From: Kiritimatiellia bacterium
GTDB lineage: Bacteria; Verrucomicrobiota; Kiritimatiellia; RFP12; DVOR01
Length of the DNA stretch: 49,469 nt
Assembly: GCA_017558005.1 (NCBI GenBank)
Contig: JAFYWN010000017.1
Location: 1 to 49,469 of the forward strand
Reading direction: 5' to 3'
A program made the position numbers and the translations under genes. Shown here in pieces: positions 7,888-15,153 of the stretch. The notes under the pieces are model-generated. The model worked only from the letters and a program-made list of their open reading frames with translations, ran no database searches and had not been told where the DNA came from. Position 1 is the stretch's first letter. Each line of letters starts with the position of its first letter.

Positions 7888-8855
7888 AATTGCTTTCCTG
7901 TTTAGTACTCCTCTTCGCAAGTGTTTCGTTATTCGCAAACGTAACACACAAGCCGAAATCATACTACCAACTCATCATCACCAAAGAACCCTTTGGGCCA
8001 ATGGCGGCTGAAGTTGACAACACCGAAGCGCCTGCACCCGAGCAAGACCCCGTCAAAGTACAAGAAGAATCCGCTAAGATTCAACTCTGTGCAATGACCT
8101 ACACCCCTGATGGTCGAACAGCTGTTGGACTCATTGATAACGGCACCAATCCACCTGGATACATTACGCTCTTTGACGGAGAAACCTCCAATGGGCTCAA
8201 CCTCCTACTCTCCAACCTTGATGAAGAGTACGCGACATTTAGTCGTGATGGCGTAATGTTTACCCTCAAGCTCGGCCTCGGCTTAATTGAAACAATTACG
8301 CCAGAACTTTTGGCCCAGCGAGAAGCCGAAATGGAGGCAGAAGAAATTCAAGCGGCAGAAGTTGAACGTAAGCGTCCCAATTCCCTTGCAGAACAACTCA
8401 TCGCGATGCAGATGAGCCTCCCGCCCGATGTTGAAGCGCCCCCCTTACCGATTCCACAGATTGCAACAGAAGACTTCCTTAAAGAATTTAATCCCAATAA
8501 GGAAAAAACAGAACCGCAAACCGATAGCGAAGCGCTTATTCAGGCGGGTGTTGACGAACTGCATGATGCCGTTGCAACAGGCGAAACTCCTCAGGAATAC
8601 TTGAAGCGTTTGGTCGAACATCGTCGCAAAGAGGTCCAACGTCAACAAGAAGAAAAGGCGCGTGCCCAAGAAGAATTAGAGCAAACCCTTGCCGCAAGTG
8701 GCACGATTTCTAAGGAAACGGAAGAGTACATCCGTCGCCGCGCCAATATTGAATTGATGAAAAAAGGTGTTGTTCCCCTTACCCCTGTGGAAAACTTAAC
8801 AGACGACGAACAGGCGGAGATTAATGCGGCCCTTGAGGCAGAATTTGCCGAGTAA
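7884..8855 (+). CDS. Secreted protein of unknown function, Glu/Gln-rich
   Basis: The start overlaps the stop of the antiporter gene by four bases (ATGA), so translation is probably coupled. The 323-residue product has a signal peptide (hydrophobic residues 3-18, ending SLFAN). A small beta-rich part follows (about 25-125). The rest is a highly charged, Glu/Gln/Ala-rich region likely to form long helices or coiled coil (about 135-180 and 225-290, for example RRKEVQRQQEEKARAQEELE). I recognise no family. The position in an operon with a transporter and a membrane protein suggests an envelope role, but nothing more specific. Confidence 0.7.
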   Translation: MKLLSCLVLLFASVSLFANVTHKPKSYYQLIITKEPFGPMAAEVDNTEAPAPEQDPVKVQEESAKIQLCAMTYTPDGRTAVGLIDNGTNPPGYITLFDGETSNGLNLLLSNLDEEYATFSRDGVMFTLKLGLGLIETITPELLAQREAEMEAEEIQAAEVERKRPNSLAEQLIAMQMSLPPDVEAPPLPIPQIATEDFLKEFNPNKEKTEPQTDSEALIQAGVDELHDAVATGETPQEYLKRLVEHRRKEVQRQQEEKARAQEELEQTLAASGTISKETEEYIRRRANIELMKKGVVPLTPVENLTDDEQAEINAALEAEFAE

Positions 8856-8893
8856 TCCGCTCTCCCGCACCTCACACCTCGCTAACCTTATCC

Positions 8894-9541
8894 ATGCGTA
8901 CGCTTTTATTGACCCTTTTTGTAGCCCTTCTCGTCATTCTCCCCTTCTGCCTTTGGGGAGAAGCGATTGATGCGTGGTTTAAAGCGATGGCAACGGCCGA
9001 CACTACGACCCGTGGACTCCTCGCAGGACTACTCTTTTCCGCGTTAGCCCTTGACATCTTTTTGCCAGTCCCCAGCAGCCTGGCCAGTACACTTTGTGGT
9101 GCCTTTTTTGGATGGCGGGGCGGACTCGCCATTTCATTTAGCGCAATGACTACAAGTTGCGTGATTGGGTGGTGGATTGGCCATCTCTGCACGCCGATGG
9201 CGATTCGTTTCATCGGCAAAGATGAATACCCGCGCCTCCAAGCCCTTCTCTGCCGTCATGGGGTCATCCTACTCCTTGCCCTCCGCACCGTTCCCGTCTT
9301 AGCAGAGGCGTCAGTCCTCCTTGCAGGAATTGCAAAATATCCCTTTCGCCGTTGCATGCCACTCCTACTTGCGGGCAATCTCGTCGTTAGCCTTGCCTAT
9401 GTCTATGCGGGCGTTTATGGCCACGATGCAGAAAATATGCTTCCCGCCTTTCTCGCCTCTATCACCCTCTCAGCCCTCTTAATGGGCGTTGCGGCACTGC
9501 TTCGTAAGCGCACGCCACCCCCTACCCAGCCCTCCCGCTAA
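8894..9541 (+). CDS. VTT-domain (TVP38/DedA-like) membrane protein
   Basis: The 215-residue protein is almost entirely hydrophobic with about five to six membrane segments. The core matches the VTT/SNARE-associated family: PVPSSLASTLCGAFFGWRGG followed by a polar re-entrant segment, RFIGKDEYPRLQALLCRHG, and a proline-containing hairpin near LRTVPVLAEASVLLAG. Some relatives in the wider DedA superfamily move undecaprenyl phosphate or phospholipids between leaflets. Whether this one does is unknown. It lies 38 bases after the preceding gene and 6 bases before the next. No obvious Shine-Dalgarno site precedes the ATG. Confidence 0.75.
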   Translation: MRTLLLTLFVALLVILPFCLWGEAIDAWFKAMATADTTTRGLLAGLLFSALALDIFLPVPSSLASTLCGAFFGWRGGLAISFSAMTTSCVIGWWIGHLCTPMAIRFIGKDEYPRLQALLCRHGVILLLALRTVPVLAEASVLLAGIAKYPFRRCMPLLLAGNLVVSLAYVYAGVYGHDAENMLPAFLASITLSALLMGVAALLRKRTPPPTQPSR

Positions 9542-9547
9542 TTTCCT

Positions 9548-10291
9548 ATGGACACCCTCGAACGCCTTCAAAATATCTTAGCCCAACGTGGCATTGCCTC
9601 CCGACGTGGTGCCGCAGATCTCATTCATGCAGGCGAAATCACTGTGGATGGACAAGTGGTGACAGAGCCAGGATTACGTGTCTCCCCAGATGCAGACATC
9701 CGTCATAAAGGGCGTCCCATTCCACTGCAAGCAGAACGTTATCGCACCTTCCTTTATCACAAACCTGTGGGTGAAGTCTGCTCAACCGATGGTCAGGGAG
9801 CACGGAGTGTCTTGGACTCCTTTAAGGCGTTCAAGCTCCGCCTTGTCCCTGTGGGGCGATTAGATAAAGACAGTGAAGGACTCCTACTCATTTCAAACGA
9901 TGGCGCACTCATCCAACGCCTCACCCACCCACGTTACGACCATCAAAAGGTTTACGAGGTCTTTGTCAACCGCGCACCAGACGAACACCAACTGAACATT
10001 TTACGTAGCCCCCTCCTCATTGAAGGCTATCGCATCCGCCCCGTACCAGTTAAGCAGATTGCGTCACGCCTCCTCCAATTCACCCTCTCTGAAGGTCGCC
10101 ATCGTCAAATTCGTCAGATGTGCGAACAAGCTGGCCTCCGCGTGACACGTCTTAAACGCATTTCTATCTCCAATTTAAAACTCGGGGCGCTCCCTCCGGG
10201 GCACTATCGTGAACTTACCCCTGACGAAATCAAACGTCTTTTAACGCCACCAGCGTCTAAGCCTCAAAGTAAAAAAACCTCCACCCATTGA
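9548..10291 (+). CDS. RsuA/RluB-family rRNA pseudouridine synthase
   Basis: The 247-residue protein has an N-terminal S4 RNA-binding domain (about 4-60, with LAQRGIASRRGAADLIHAGEI). The RsuA/RluB/RluE/RluF catalytic domain follows. The catalytic aspartate is D106 in GRLDKDSEGLLL. Later family motifs include KVYEVFV and SEGRHRQIRQM (about 175-185). The enzyme isomerises a uridine of rRNA to pseudouridine; 23S rRNA (RluB-like) is the most likely target given the length and S4 domain, but RsuA on 16S rRNA is possible. It is the last gene of the operon that starts at 5761, and its terminator overlaps its own stop codon. Confidence 0.88.
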   Translation: MDTLERLQNILAQRGIASRRGAADLIHAGEITVDGQVVTEPGLRVSPDADIRHKGRPIPLQAERYRTFLYHKPVGEVCSTDGQGARSVLDSFKAFKLRLVPVGRLDKDSEGLLLISNDGALIQRLTHPRYDHQKVYEVFVNRAPDEHQLNILRSPLLIEGYRIRPVPVKQIASRLLQFTLSEGRHRQIRQMCEQAGLRVTRLKRISISNLKLGALPPGHYRELTPDEIKRLLTPPASKPQSKKTSTH

Positions 10292-10310
10292 TGCGTGGAG
10301 GTTCTTTTTA
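10276..10310 (+). terminator. Intrinsic terminator overlapping the end of the pseudouridine synthase gene
   Basis: AACCTCCAC (10276-10284) pairs with GTGGAGGTT (10295-10303), followed by CTTTTTA. The 5' arm lies in the last codons and the stop TGA (10289-10291) sits in the loop, so coding and termination signals share bases. Confidence 0.88.
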
Positions 10311-10390
10311 TCATCCATTGACCCTATCACCTATTTAGACAAAGTGTTCGTTTACGTAGAATTTTAATATTTAACAAAATTTTTAAATAT

Positions 10391-10424
10391 TTGACTTGAA
10401 GTCGTGTCAATAGAATGCTATACT
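10391..10424 (+). promoter_or_regulatory. Promoter of the CsoR-like gene with an inverted repeat
   Basis: TTGAAG (10396-10401) and TATACT (10419-10424) are 17 bases apart, and TGC (10416-10418) gives an extended -10. Around the -35 lies the inverted repeat TTGAC (10391-10395) and GTCAA (10406-10410), spaced by ten bases, a position suited to a repressor. Since the first gene encodes a CsoR-like protein, autoregulation is possible but is an inference. Confidence 0.65.
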
Positions 10425-10490
10425 TATAAGCGTTGTTGGGGCACTGAATCCAGTGCAGCCTAAATAAAATCAGATAAGAAGGTATTTACA

Positions 10491-10784
10491 ATGAGCAACG
10501 AGAAGAAAGCGGCACCGTTCTGCACGCAAACGATTTTAACTCGCATTCACAAAGTGACGGGACAGAGCCTTGGTATTGAACGCATGGTGAAGTCTGGCCG
10601 TCAGGTTGAGTCAATCCTTTTGCAGATTAGCGCCATCAAGAGTGCGCTCACTGGTCTCGCCCAAGAACTCCTCACAATGCATCTTGAGCAGAATATTAAA
10701 AATGTTGCAGAAAACAAGGATTCTTCCGACGAAGCAATTGACAACGTCGCTGCGGCAGTCCAATATTTTTGCCGCATGAAGTAA
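10491..10784 (+). CDS. CsoR/FrmR (DUF156) family regulator lacking the metal-binding cysteines
   Basis: The 97-residue all-helical protein matches the CsoR/FrmR/RcnR repressor family over residues 13-72: LTRIHKVTGQSLGIERMV, then ILLQISAIKSALTGLAQELL and HLEQNI. In copper CsoR the ligands are Cys-His-Cys. Here the first Cys position is V39, the His is kept (H64) and the second Cys is N68. C11 and C94 lie outside the normal sites. A repressor of this fold that senses something other than Cu(I), or a degenerate one, is likely. It is a single-gene unit with its own promoter and terminator and no metal transporter beside it. The ribosome-binding site is AAGAAGG. Confidence 0.75.
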   Translation: MSNEKKAAPFCTQTILTRIHKVTGQSLGIERMVKSGRQVESILLQISAIKSALTGLAQELLTMHLEQNIKNVAENKDSSDEAIDNVAAAVQYFCRMK

Positions 10785-10806
10785 TACAACCTATTACTTC
10801 GCTTAG

Positions 10807-10848
10807 AGATGCAACGTCTACCCTTATGGTTGGAGTTGCATCTTTTGT
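10807..10848 (+). terminator. Intrinsic terminator after the CsoR-like gene
   Basis: AGATGCAAC (10807-10815) pairs with GTTGCATCT (10835-10843) around a 19-base loop, followed by TTTGTTATTTT. Confidence 0.75.
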
Positions 10849-10878
10849 TATTTTGATTCGTTATTTTAATAGAGAAGT

Positions 10879-10907
10879 TTGACAGTAGCTTTATTTTTTG
10901 CTATTAT
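10879..10907 (+). promoter_or_regulatory. Strong promoter of the secG-rpoZ-smpB-tatA operon
   Basis: TTGACA (10879-10884), a perfect -35, is 17 bases from TATTAT (10902-10907), and TGC (10899-10901) adds an extended -10. It is the best canonical promoter on the plus strand of the window, consistent with housekeeping genes behind it. Confidence 0.85.
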
Positions 10908-10941
10908 TCGCCCACTTTAGTACTGAAAGGATGCGCACATT

Positions 10942-11253
10942 ATGGCGTTTTTGCTTGGTTTGTTGTTCGTTATCGAAATTATTGTTGCTCTCTTGATGGT
11001 CGCAGTTGTGATGTTGCAACCTCCGAAAGATCAGTCTGGGGGCATGGGGTCTGCATTCGGCGGTGGCTTCGGTGAAGAAGTTTTCGGCGGACGCACAGGT
11101 AATGTCTTGTCGCGTACGACGGTCGTTTTGGGCATTATCCTGATTTTGAACAGTTTGGCTATCGCTTACTGCATGCGTGGTGGTTTGCAGTCCACCTCCT
11201 TGGCAGAACGCACGGTTGAAGCACCTGCGGTTCCTGAAGCTCCTGCACAATAA
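10942..11253 (+). CDS. secG: Protein translocase subunit SecG
   Basis: The 103-residue protein has the two membrane helices of SecG (about 3-24 and 58-78), with the family motif VMLQPPKDQSGGMG at about 29-42 and a Gly-rich loop FGGGFGEEVFGG. SecG joins SecYE in the inner membrane and assists SecA-driven export. The short C-terminal tail is Pro/Ala/Glu rich. It is first in an operon with rpoZ, smpB and tatA. The ribosome-binding site is GAAAGGA. SecDF and YajC, which work with the same channel, are at 33028-36034. Confidence 0.93.
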   Translation: MAFLLGLLFVIEIIVALLMVAVVMLQPPKDQSGGMGSAFGGGFGEEVFGGRTGNVLSRTTVVLGIILILNSLAIAYCMRGGLQSTSLAERTVEAPAVPEAPAQ

Positions 11254-11289
11254 TCATCGCTTACACAGCTTAAGGTTAAGGATTACACA

Positions 11290-11541
11290 ATGAATCTTGA
11301 AGTTCTTGAAAAAGCACGTACCCGTGTGCCGAGCATTCCGGTTTTGGTTAATCTTGTTTCCCAGCGCACCAAGCAGTTGAATCGTGGCGAACGCCCCTTC
11401 TTGAAGCCGCTCTCTAAGTTTGAAGACAAGTCTGACATTGCACTTCGCGAAATCGCAGAAGGGCTCATCATGGCTGGCGTTGATATGCAGGCCGTGGAAG
11501 AGCACGATGAAAAGCGCACGCGTTGGAGCCGCCACTTCTAA
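11290..11541 (+). CDS. rpoZ: RNA polymerase omega subunit
   Basis: The 83-residue protein matches omega: an N-terminal helix followed by VNLVSQRTKQLNRGERPF (about 20-37) and DIALREIAEGLI (about 53-64), the segments that clamp the C-terminal tail of beta-prime. Omega aids assembly and stability of RNA polymerase. It starts 36 bases after secG with the ribosome-binding site AAGGA, and smpB follows 14 bases later. Omega proteins diverge strongly, so the call rests on the two conserved segments and the length. Confidence 0.85.
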   Translation: MNLEVLEKARTRVPSIPVLVNLVSQRTKQLNRGERPFLKPLSKFEDKSDIALREIAEGLIMAGVDMQAVEEHDEKRTRWSRHF

Positions 11542-11555
11542 TTTTTTATTCCGCA

Positions 11556-12041
11556 ATGGCTTCGTCGAAAGGAAAATACAAGACTGTATCGGGCAACCTT
11601 GCTGTTAATCGTAAGGCGACGCACGACTACACGGTCCTTGAGAAGCACGAGGCGGGAATTGAATTAGTCGGCACGGAAGTCAAAGTGCTGCGCAATGGCG
11701 AAGGTGGCCTACTGGGCGCCTGGTGTAAGGTTGACGAAAGCGACCAGTTATGGTTGATGCAGGTGCGAATCCCCCCTTATGCCTTTGGGAATCGTTTTAA
11801 TCATGAATCCCTTCGGACGCGGCGCCTTCTAATGCACAAAGCGGAAATCCGCCGTCTGCGTGCAAAGGTTGAACAAAAGGGTCTCTCCTTAATCCCCTTG
11901 AGGCTTTATTTGAATCCTCGTGGTAAAGTAAAGGTGGAGCTTGCCCTTTGCCAAGGTAAAAATCAGTATGATCGTCGCGAAACCGTGAAACGACGTGAGG
12001 CGGATCGTGCGGCACAACGTGCCACAAGACTTTACCGATAA
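11556..12041 (+). CDS. smpB: SsrA-binding protein SmpB
   Basis: The 161-residue product shows the SmpB hallmarks: NRKATHDYTVLEKHEAGIEL and GTEVKVLRNGEG (about 15-50), a beta-barrel segment RIPPYAFGNRFNHE, RTRRLLMHKAEIRRL, and the C-terminal tail GKNQYDRRETVKRREADR that folds into the mRNA channel. SmpB delivers tmRNA to stalled ribosomes for trans-translation. I chose the ATG at 11556 because the domain starts right after it; an in-frame ATG at 11523 would add eleven residues inside the rpoZ coding end. No tmRNA gene is seen in the window. Confidence 0.93.
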   Translation: MASSKGKYKTVSGNLAVNRKATHDYTVLEKHEAGIELVGTEVKVLRNGEGGLLGAWCKVDESDQLWLMQVRIPPYAFGNRFNHESLRTRRLLMHKAEIRRLRAKVEQKGLSLIPLRLYLNPRGKVKVELALCQGKNQYDRRETVKRREADRAAQRATRLYR

Positions 12042-12071
12042 TCTTTTTATGTTCTAGAAAGGACGTGCACA

Positions 12072-12278
12072 ATGAAGGTTGGAATTTGGCAATTACTTAT
12101 CGTCATTTTACTCATCGTTTTGATCTTCGGGGCGAAGAAGATTCCTGAAATCGCACGAGCACTGGGTCGTTCTTCAGGCGAATTTAAAAAGGGTTTGAAG
12201 GAAGGCAATGCGGAGGCGACGGCAAAGGTGGATGAGATTAAGGAGGCAATTTTAGGTGACCCTGATCAAAAGGCCTAA
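12072..12278 (+). CDS. tatA: Twin-arginine translocase subunit TatA/E
   Basis: The 68-residue protein has an N-terminal membrane helix (about 4-20), the FGAKKIPEIARALGRS hinge and amphipathic helix (about 19-34), and a charged tail. These are the features of TatA/TatE, which forms the pore of the Tat pathway for folded proteins. TatB and TatC are not in the window. The ribosome-binding site is AAAGGA. It is the last gene of the secG operon; the terminator at 12288-12315 follows ten bases after the stop. Confidence 0.92.
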   Translation: MKVGIWQLLIVILLIVLIFGAKKIPEIARALGRSSGEFKKGLKEGNAEATAKVDEIKEAILGDPDQKA

Positions 12279-12287
12279 CCCGCATGG

Positions 12288-12315
12288 AAAGCCCCGCCCG
12301 ACAGCGGGGCTTTTT
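12288..12315 (+). terminator. Intrinsic terminator after tatA
   Basis: AGCCCCGC (12290-12297) pairs with GCGGGGCT (12304-12311) around the loop CCGACA, preceded by AA and followed by TTTT (12312-12315). It is a strong textbook terminator. Confidence 0.93.
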
Positions 12316-12347
12316 ACTCTCTCTTGTTCGCCACAAGGAGAACTTTT

Positions 12348-12425
12348 GTGAACGCATTGAAAATGCTTTCTCTTTTTAAGATGTTTATTGAAGATTGGTT
12401 TGATAAAATAACGCAGTTTTTATAA
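12348..12425 (+). CDS. Possible 25-residue micropeptide upstream of clpC
   Basis: A GTG at 12348 preceded by AAGGAG (12335-12340, seven-base gap) opens a frame of 25 codons to TAA at 12423-12425. The peptide starts MNALKMLSLFKMF and ends DKITQFL. Hydrophobic residues alternate with charged ones in a pattern fitting an amphipathic helix. It sits between the tatA terminator and clpC (24 bases before its ATG). I see no promoter between the terminator and this frame. It could be a free micropeptide, a leader peptide of clpC, or chance. Confidence 0.4.
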   Translation: MNALKMLSLFKMFIEDWFDKITQFL

Positions 12426-12449
12426 AGGGTTCATCAGTAAGGAGTAAAA

Positions 12450-15089
12450 ATGGAACGTCCATCAACAGATAATTTAACCCCCAATGCGATTAGCGTCTTA
12501 CGCCAAGCGCAATTAGAAGCACAAGAGATGCGCCACGACCATGTGGGTACGGCCCATCTCGTATTGGCGTGTCGGATTGTGGAATGTTCTGCAGGTAAGA
12601 TTTTACAGAAGCTCGGGATTTCCGTTGCGGAATTACGTGAACGCACCGATGCGCTTTCGGTCTCGGGTGGCTTAATTGACAATCTGCCTGCGGAAAAAAT
12701 CCCGTGGTCGCAGCGCGCCTTAAAGACCTGTGAAATGGCACGTGACATTGCGAAAGCCAATCGTCTTTCTGAGGTCAACACAACGTGCATTCTGATGGCC
12801 GTTTGTTACGAAGGTAATGGTCTTGGTGCGACCCTACTTGAGCAACTCAATATTACGTCTGACAAACTTAACGAGTACCTTCATCGCGGTAATGTGATGC
12901 CTGATTCCGAGCTTCCGTTTGAAGAGATGAACTCGTTTGAAGAGAACTCATCTGCTCATCCTCGAAAAAAAGCATCGCCTTTGGGCCAACAGCCAGAAGC
13001 AAAGACTCGCACGCCTGCATTAGACACGTTTGGGCGAGATTTAACTGCGCTTGCACTCCGCGAAACGCTCGACCCTGTCATCGGACGTGATGCAGAATTA
13101 AAGCGTCTGATTCGCATTCTTTGCCGTCGTAGCAAGAATAATGCCGTTTTGATTGGTGAAGCTGGCGTGGGTAAGACCGCTGTTGTGGAAGGCCTTGCTC
13201 AGGCGATCGCCAAGCGTGAAGTACCCGAAGCGATGCTCAAAAAGCGCGTAGTGGCACTTGACATGGCCCTCCTCGTCGCGGGAACGCAATTCCGTGGGCA
13301 GTTTGAAGAACGCCTGAAACGCGTCATTGACGAAGTCTCTCGTGATGGCAACACCATTCTCTTTTTAGATGAACTGCACACCATCGTGGGTGCTGGCGGT
13401 TCTGAAGGTGCAATGGATGCGGCGAACATTATCAAGCCGGCCCTTGCGCGTGGTGAATTTCAGTGCATTGGCGCGACCACATTAAATGAATATCGTAAAG
13501 GCATTGAAAAGGATGCCGCCCTTGAGCGTCGTTTCCAAACCATCCTCCTTGAAGAGCCTACGATTCCAGAAGCGGTCAAAATTCTGGAAGGCATTGCGCC
13601 CAAGTATGCAGAACACCATGGTGTCATCTACACGCCAGAAGCGCTGCAAGCCGCAGTGCAGTTAACGGCGCGTTACCTCCCTGCCCGCCAATTGCCAGAT
13701 AAGGCGATTGATATGATTGACGAAACGGGCTCTCGCTTGCGCTTGGATGTAGCGACACGTCCTAAAAAATTGCTTGAACTCGAGCAAGACGTTGAGCATG
13801 CTCGCCTCACCAAGCAGAAAGCAATTGAACGAAACGATTTTGACTCTGCCGCAAAGTTGCGCGCAAAAGAACTTGAAGCAAAGTCGATTTTTGACACGGC
13901 TTTAAATGCTTGGCAACAATCTCTTCGCGAAAAGCCCCTTGAAATTACTGCAACTGAGATTGCAAAGACCGTGGCCGATATCACGGGTATTCCTGTCAAT
14001 CAGATGACCGAAGGCGATCGCACCCGCCTCTTAACTTTAGAGGCGGCATTGGGCGAGCGCGTGATTGGTCAGGCAGATGCCATTAGTGTCATCTCAAAAT
14101 CGTTGCGCCGTGCGCGTATCGGCTTGAAGGATCCTGCACGACCGATTGGCTCATTCCTCTTACTCGGTCCAAGCGGCGTGGGTAAGACCTTGTTGGCAAA
14201 ATCCTTAGCGGCGGCATTCTTTGGCGATGAAAAGGCGTTGATTCGCTTAGACATGTCGGAATACATGGAAAAGCACACGGTCAGCCGCATGGTGGGTTCG
14301 CCGCCTGGGTACGTGGGACACGAAGAAGGTGGACAATTAACGGAACGCGTTCGTCGCCGTCCCTACTCTGTCATTCTCTTTGATGAAATTGAAAAGGCGT
14401 ACCCAGACCTCACGCATATCTTGTTGCAAATCCTTGAAGAGGGATGCTTGACCGATGGCTTAGGACGCCGTGTCGATTTCCGCAACACGGTGGTCTTGTT
14501 GACCTCAAACATTGGGTGTGACTTTGCTACAGAGGCACCGACGGTTGGGTTCGTCCCTGGCGATGAGGCAAATGGTGTACTCATGGCACACGAACGCTTG
14601 CAGGAACGCATCCTCAAAGAGGTAAAGAAATCTTTACGTCCTGAATTAATCAACCGTTTTGACGACATTTTGGTTTTCCATGCTTTGGACCGCAAGTCGA
14701 TTGAACAGATTTTGGATGTAGAACTTGAAATCGTTCGCAAGCGTCTGCAAGAGGCGGGCATTCGCTTCAAGCTCTCCGACGAGGCACGACAACTTTTGAT
14801 TGACGAGGGATGCCACCCACAACAAGGTGCACGTCCGTTACGTCGCGCGATTGAACGTTTCGTGGAAGATCCGTTAGCCGATGCGCTCCTGAAAAATGGC
14901 AAATCCGACGATCTCTTCGTGCTTTCACCTGTGGCATCCGATAAGCCTGGCGAAAAGAAAAACATCGTTGCGACCGTGAAGAAAACACGTAAACAACCCC
15001 TTACGCGTTCGATTCAAACACCGACGCGCACGAAACGCCGCGCCACAAAACGGGCAACCACCTCCAAAACGCACAATTTAAACCACTAA
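12450..15089 (+). CDS. clpC: ClpC-type AAA+ chaperone/protease ATPase
   Basis: The 879-residue protein has a double Clp N domain (about 6-145) and two AAA+ modules. Walker A motifs are GEAGVGKTAVVEG (about 235) and GPSGVGKTLLAKS (about 573); Walker B segments are ILFLDELHTIVGAGG and VILFDEIEKAY. A UVR-like middle segment (KAIERNDFDSAAKLRAKE) is short, which points to ClpC rather than ClpB. T698-V-G-F lies where Clp ATPases carry the ClpP-docking loop ([ILV]-G-[FL]), so it probably feeds substrates to ClpP. The last 45 residues are a Lys/Arg/Thr-rich tail not usual for the family. The ribosome-binding site is AAGGAG. ClpP is not in the window. Confidence 0.9.
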   Translation: MERPSTDNLTPNAISVLRQAQLEAQEMRHDHVGTAHLVLACRIVECSAGKILQKLGISVAELRERTDALSVSGGLIDNLPAEKIPWSQRALKTCEMARDIAKANRLSEVNTTCILMAVCYEGNGLGATLLEQLNITSDKLNEYLHRGNVMPDSELPFEEMNSFEENSSAHPRKKASPLGQQPEAKTRTPALDTFGRDLTALALRETLDPVIGRDAELKRLIRILCRRSKNNAVLIGEAGVGKTAVVEGLAQAIAKREVPEAMLKKRVVALDMALLVAGTQFRGQFEERLKRVIDEVSRDGNTILFLDELHTIVGAGGSEGAMDAANIIKPALARGEFQCIGATTLNEYRKGIEKDAALERRFQTILLEEPTIPEAVKILEGIAPKYAEHHGVIYTPEALQAAVQLTARYLPARQLPDKAIDMIDETGSRLRLDVATRPKKLLELEQDVEHARLTKQKAIERNDFDSAAKLRAKELEAKSIFDTALNAWQQSLREKPLEITATEIAKTVADITGIPVNQMTEGDRTRLLTLEAALGERVIGQADAISVISKSLRRARIGLKDPARPIGSFLLLGPSGVGKTLLAKSLAAAFFGDEKALIRLDMSEYMEKHTVSRMVGSPPGYVGHEEGGQLTERVRRRPYSVILFDEIEKAYPDLTHILLQILEEGCLTDGLGRRVDFRNTVVLLTSNIGCDFATEAPTVGFVPGDEANGVLMAHERLQERILKEVKKSLRPELINRFDDILVFHALDRKSIEQILDVELEIVRKRLQEAGIRFKLSDEARQLLIDEGCHPQQGARPLRRAIERFVEDPLADALLKNGKSDDLFVLSPVASDKPGEKKNIVATVKKTRKQPLTRSIQTPTRTKRRATKRATTSKTHNLNH

Positions 15090-15107
15090 TAAATCTACTT
15101 ATAGCAC

Positions 15108-15133
15108 CCCTTTCTGTACCTAAACAGAGGGGG
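15108..15133 (+). terminator. Hairpin between clpC and parA
   Basis: CCCTTTCTGT (15108-15117) pairs with ACAGAGGGGG (15124-15133) with two G-T pairs around the loop ACCTAA. A weak T-rich run (TTGTGTT) follows. It may terminate clpC transcription. It lies immediately before the parA -10, so it could also affect that promoter. Confidence 0.5.
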
Positions 15134-15136
15134 TTG

Positions 15137-15145
15137 TGTTATACT
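15137..15145 (+). promoter_or_regulatory. Extended -10 promoter of parA, probably leaderless
   Basis: TGT (15137-15139) precedes TATACT (15140-15145). Eight bases (ATCTCCGT) separate the hexamer from the ATG at 15154, so the transcript should start at or within a base or two of the start codon. The stretch from hexamer to ATG has the same length and nearly the same sequence as the promoter at 22421. Confidence 0.6.
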
Positions 15146-15153
15146 ATCTCCGT

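Noticed and set aside
10391..10424. TTGACT at 10391 as the -35 of the CsoR-like gene
   Set aside because: It lies 22 bases from the -10, too far; TTGAAG at 10396 gives the proper 17-base spacing.
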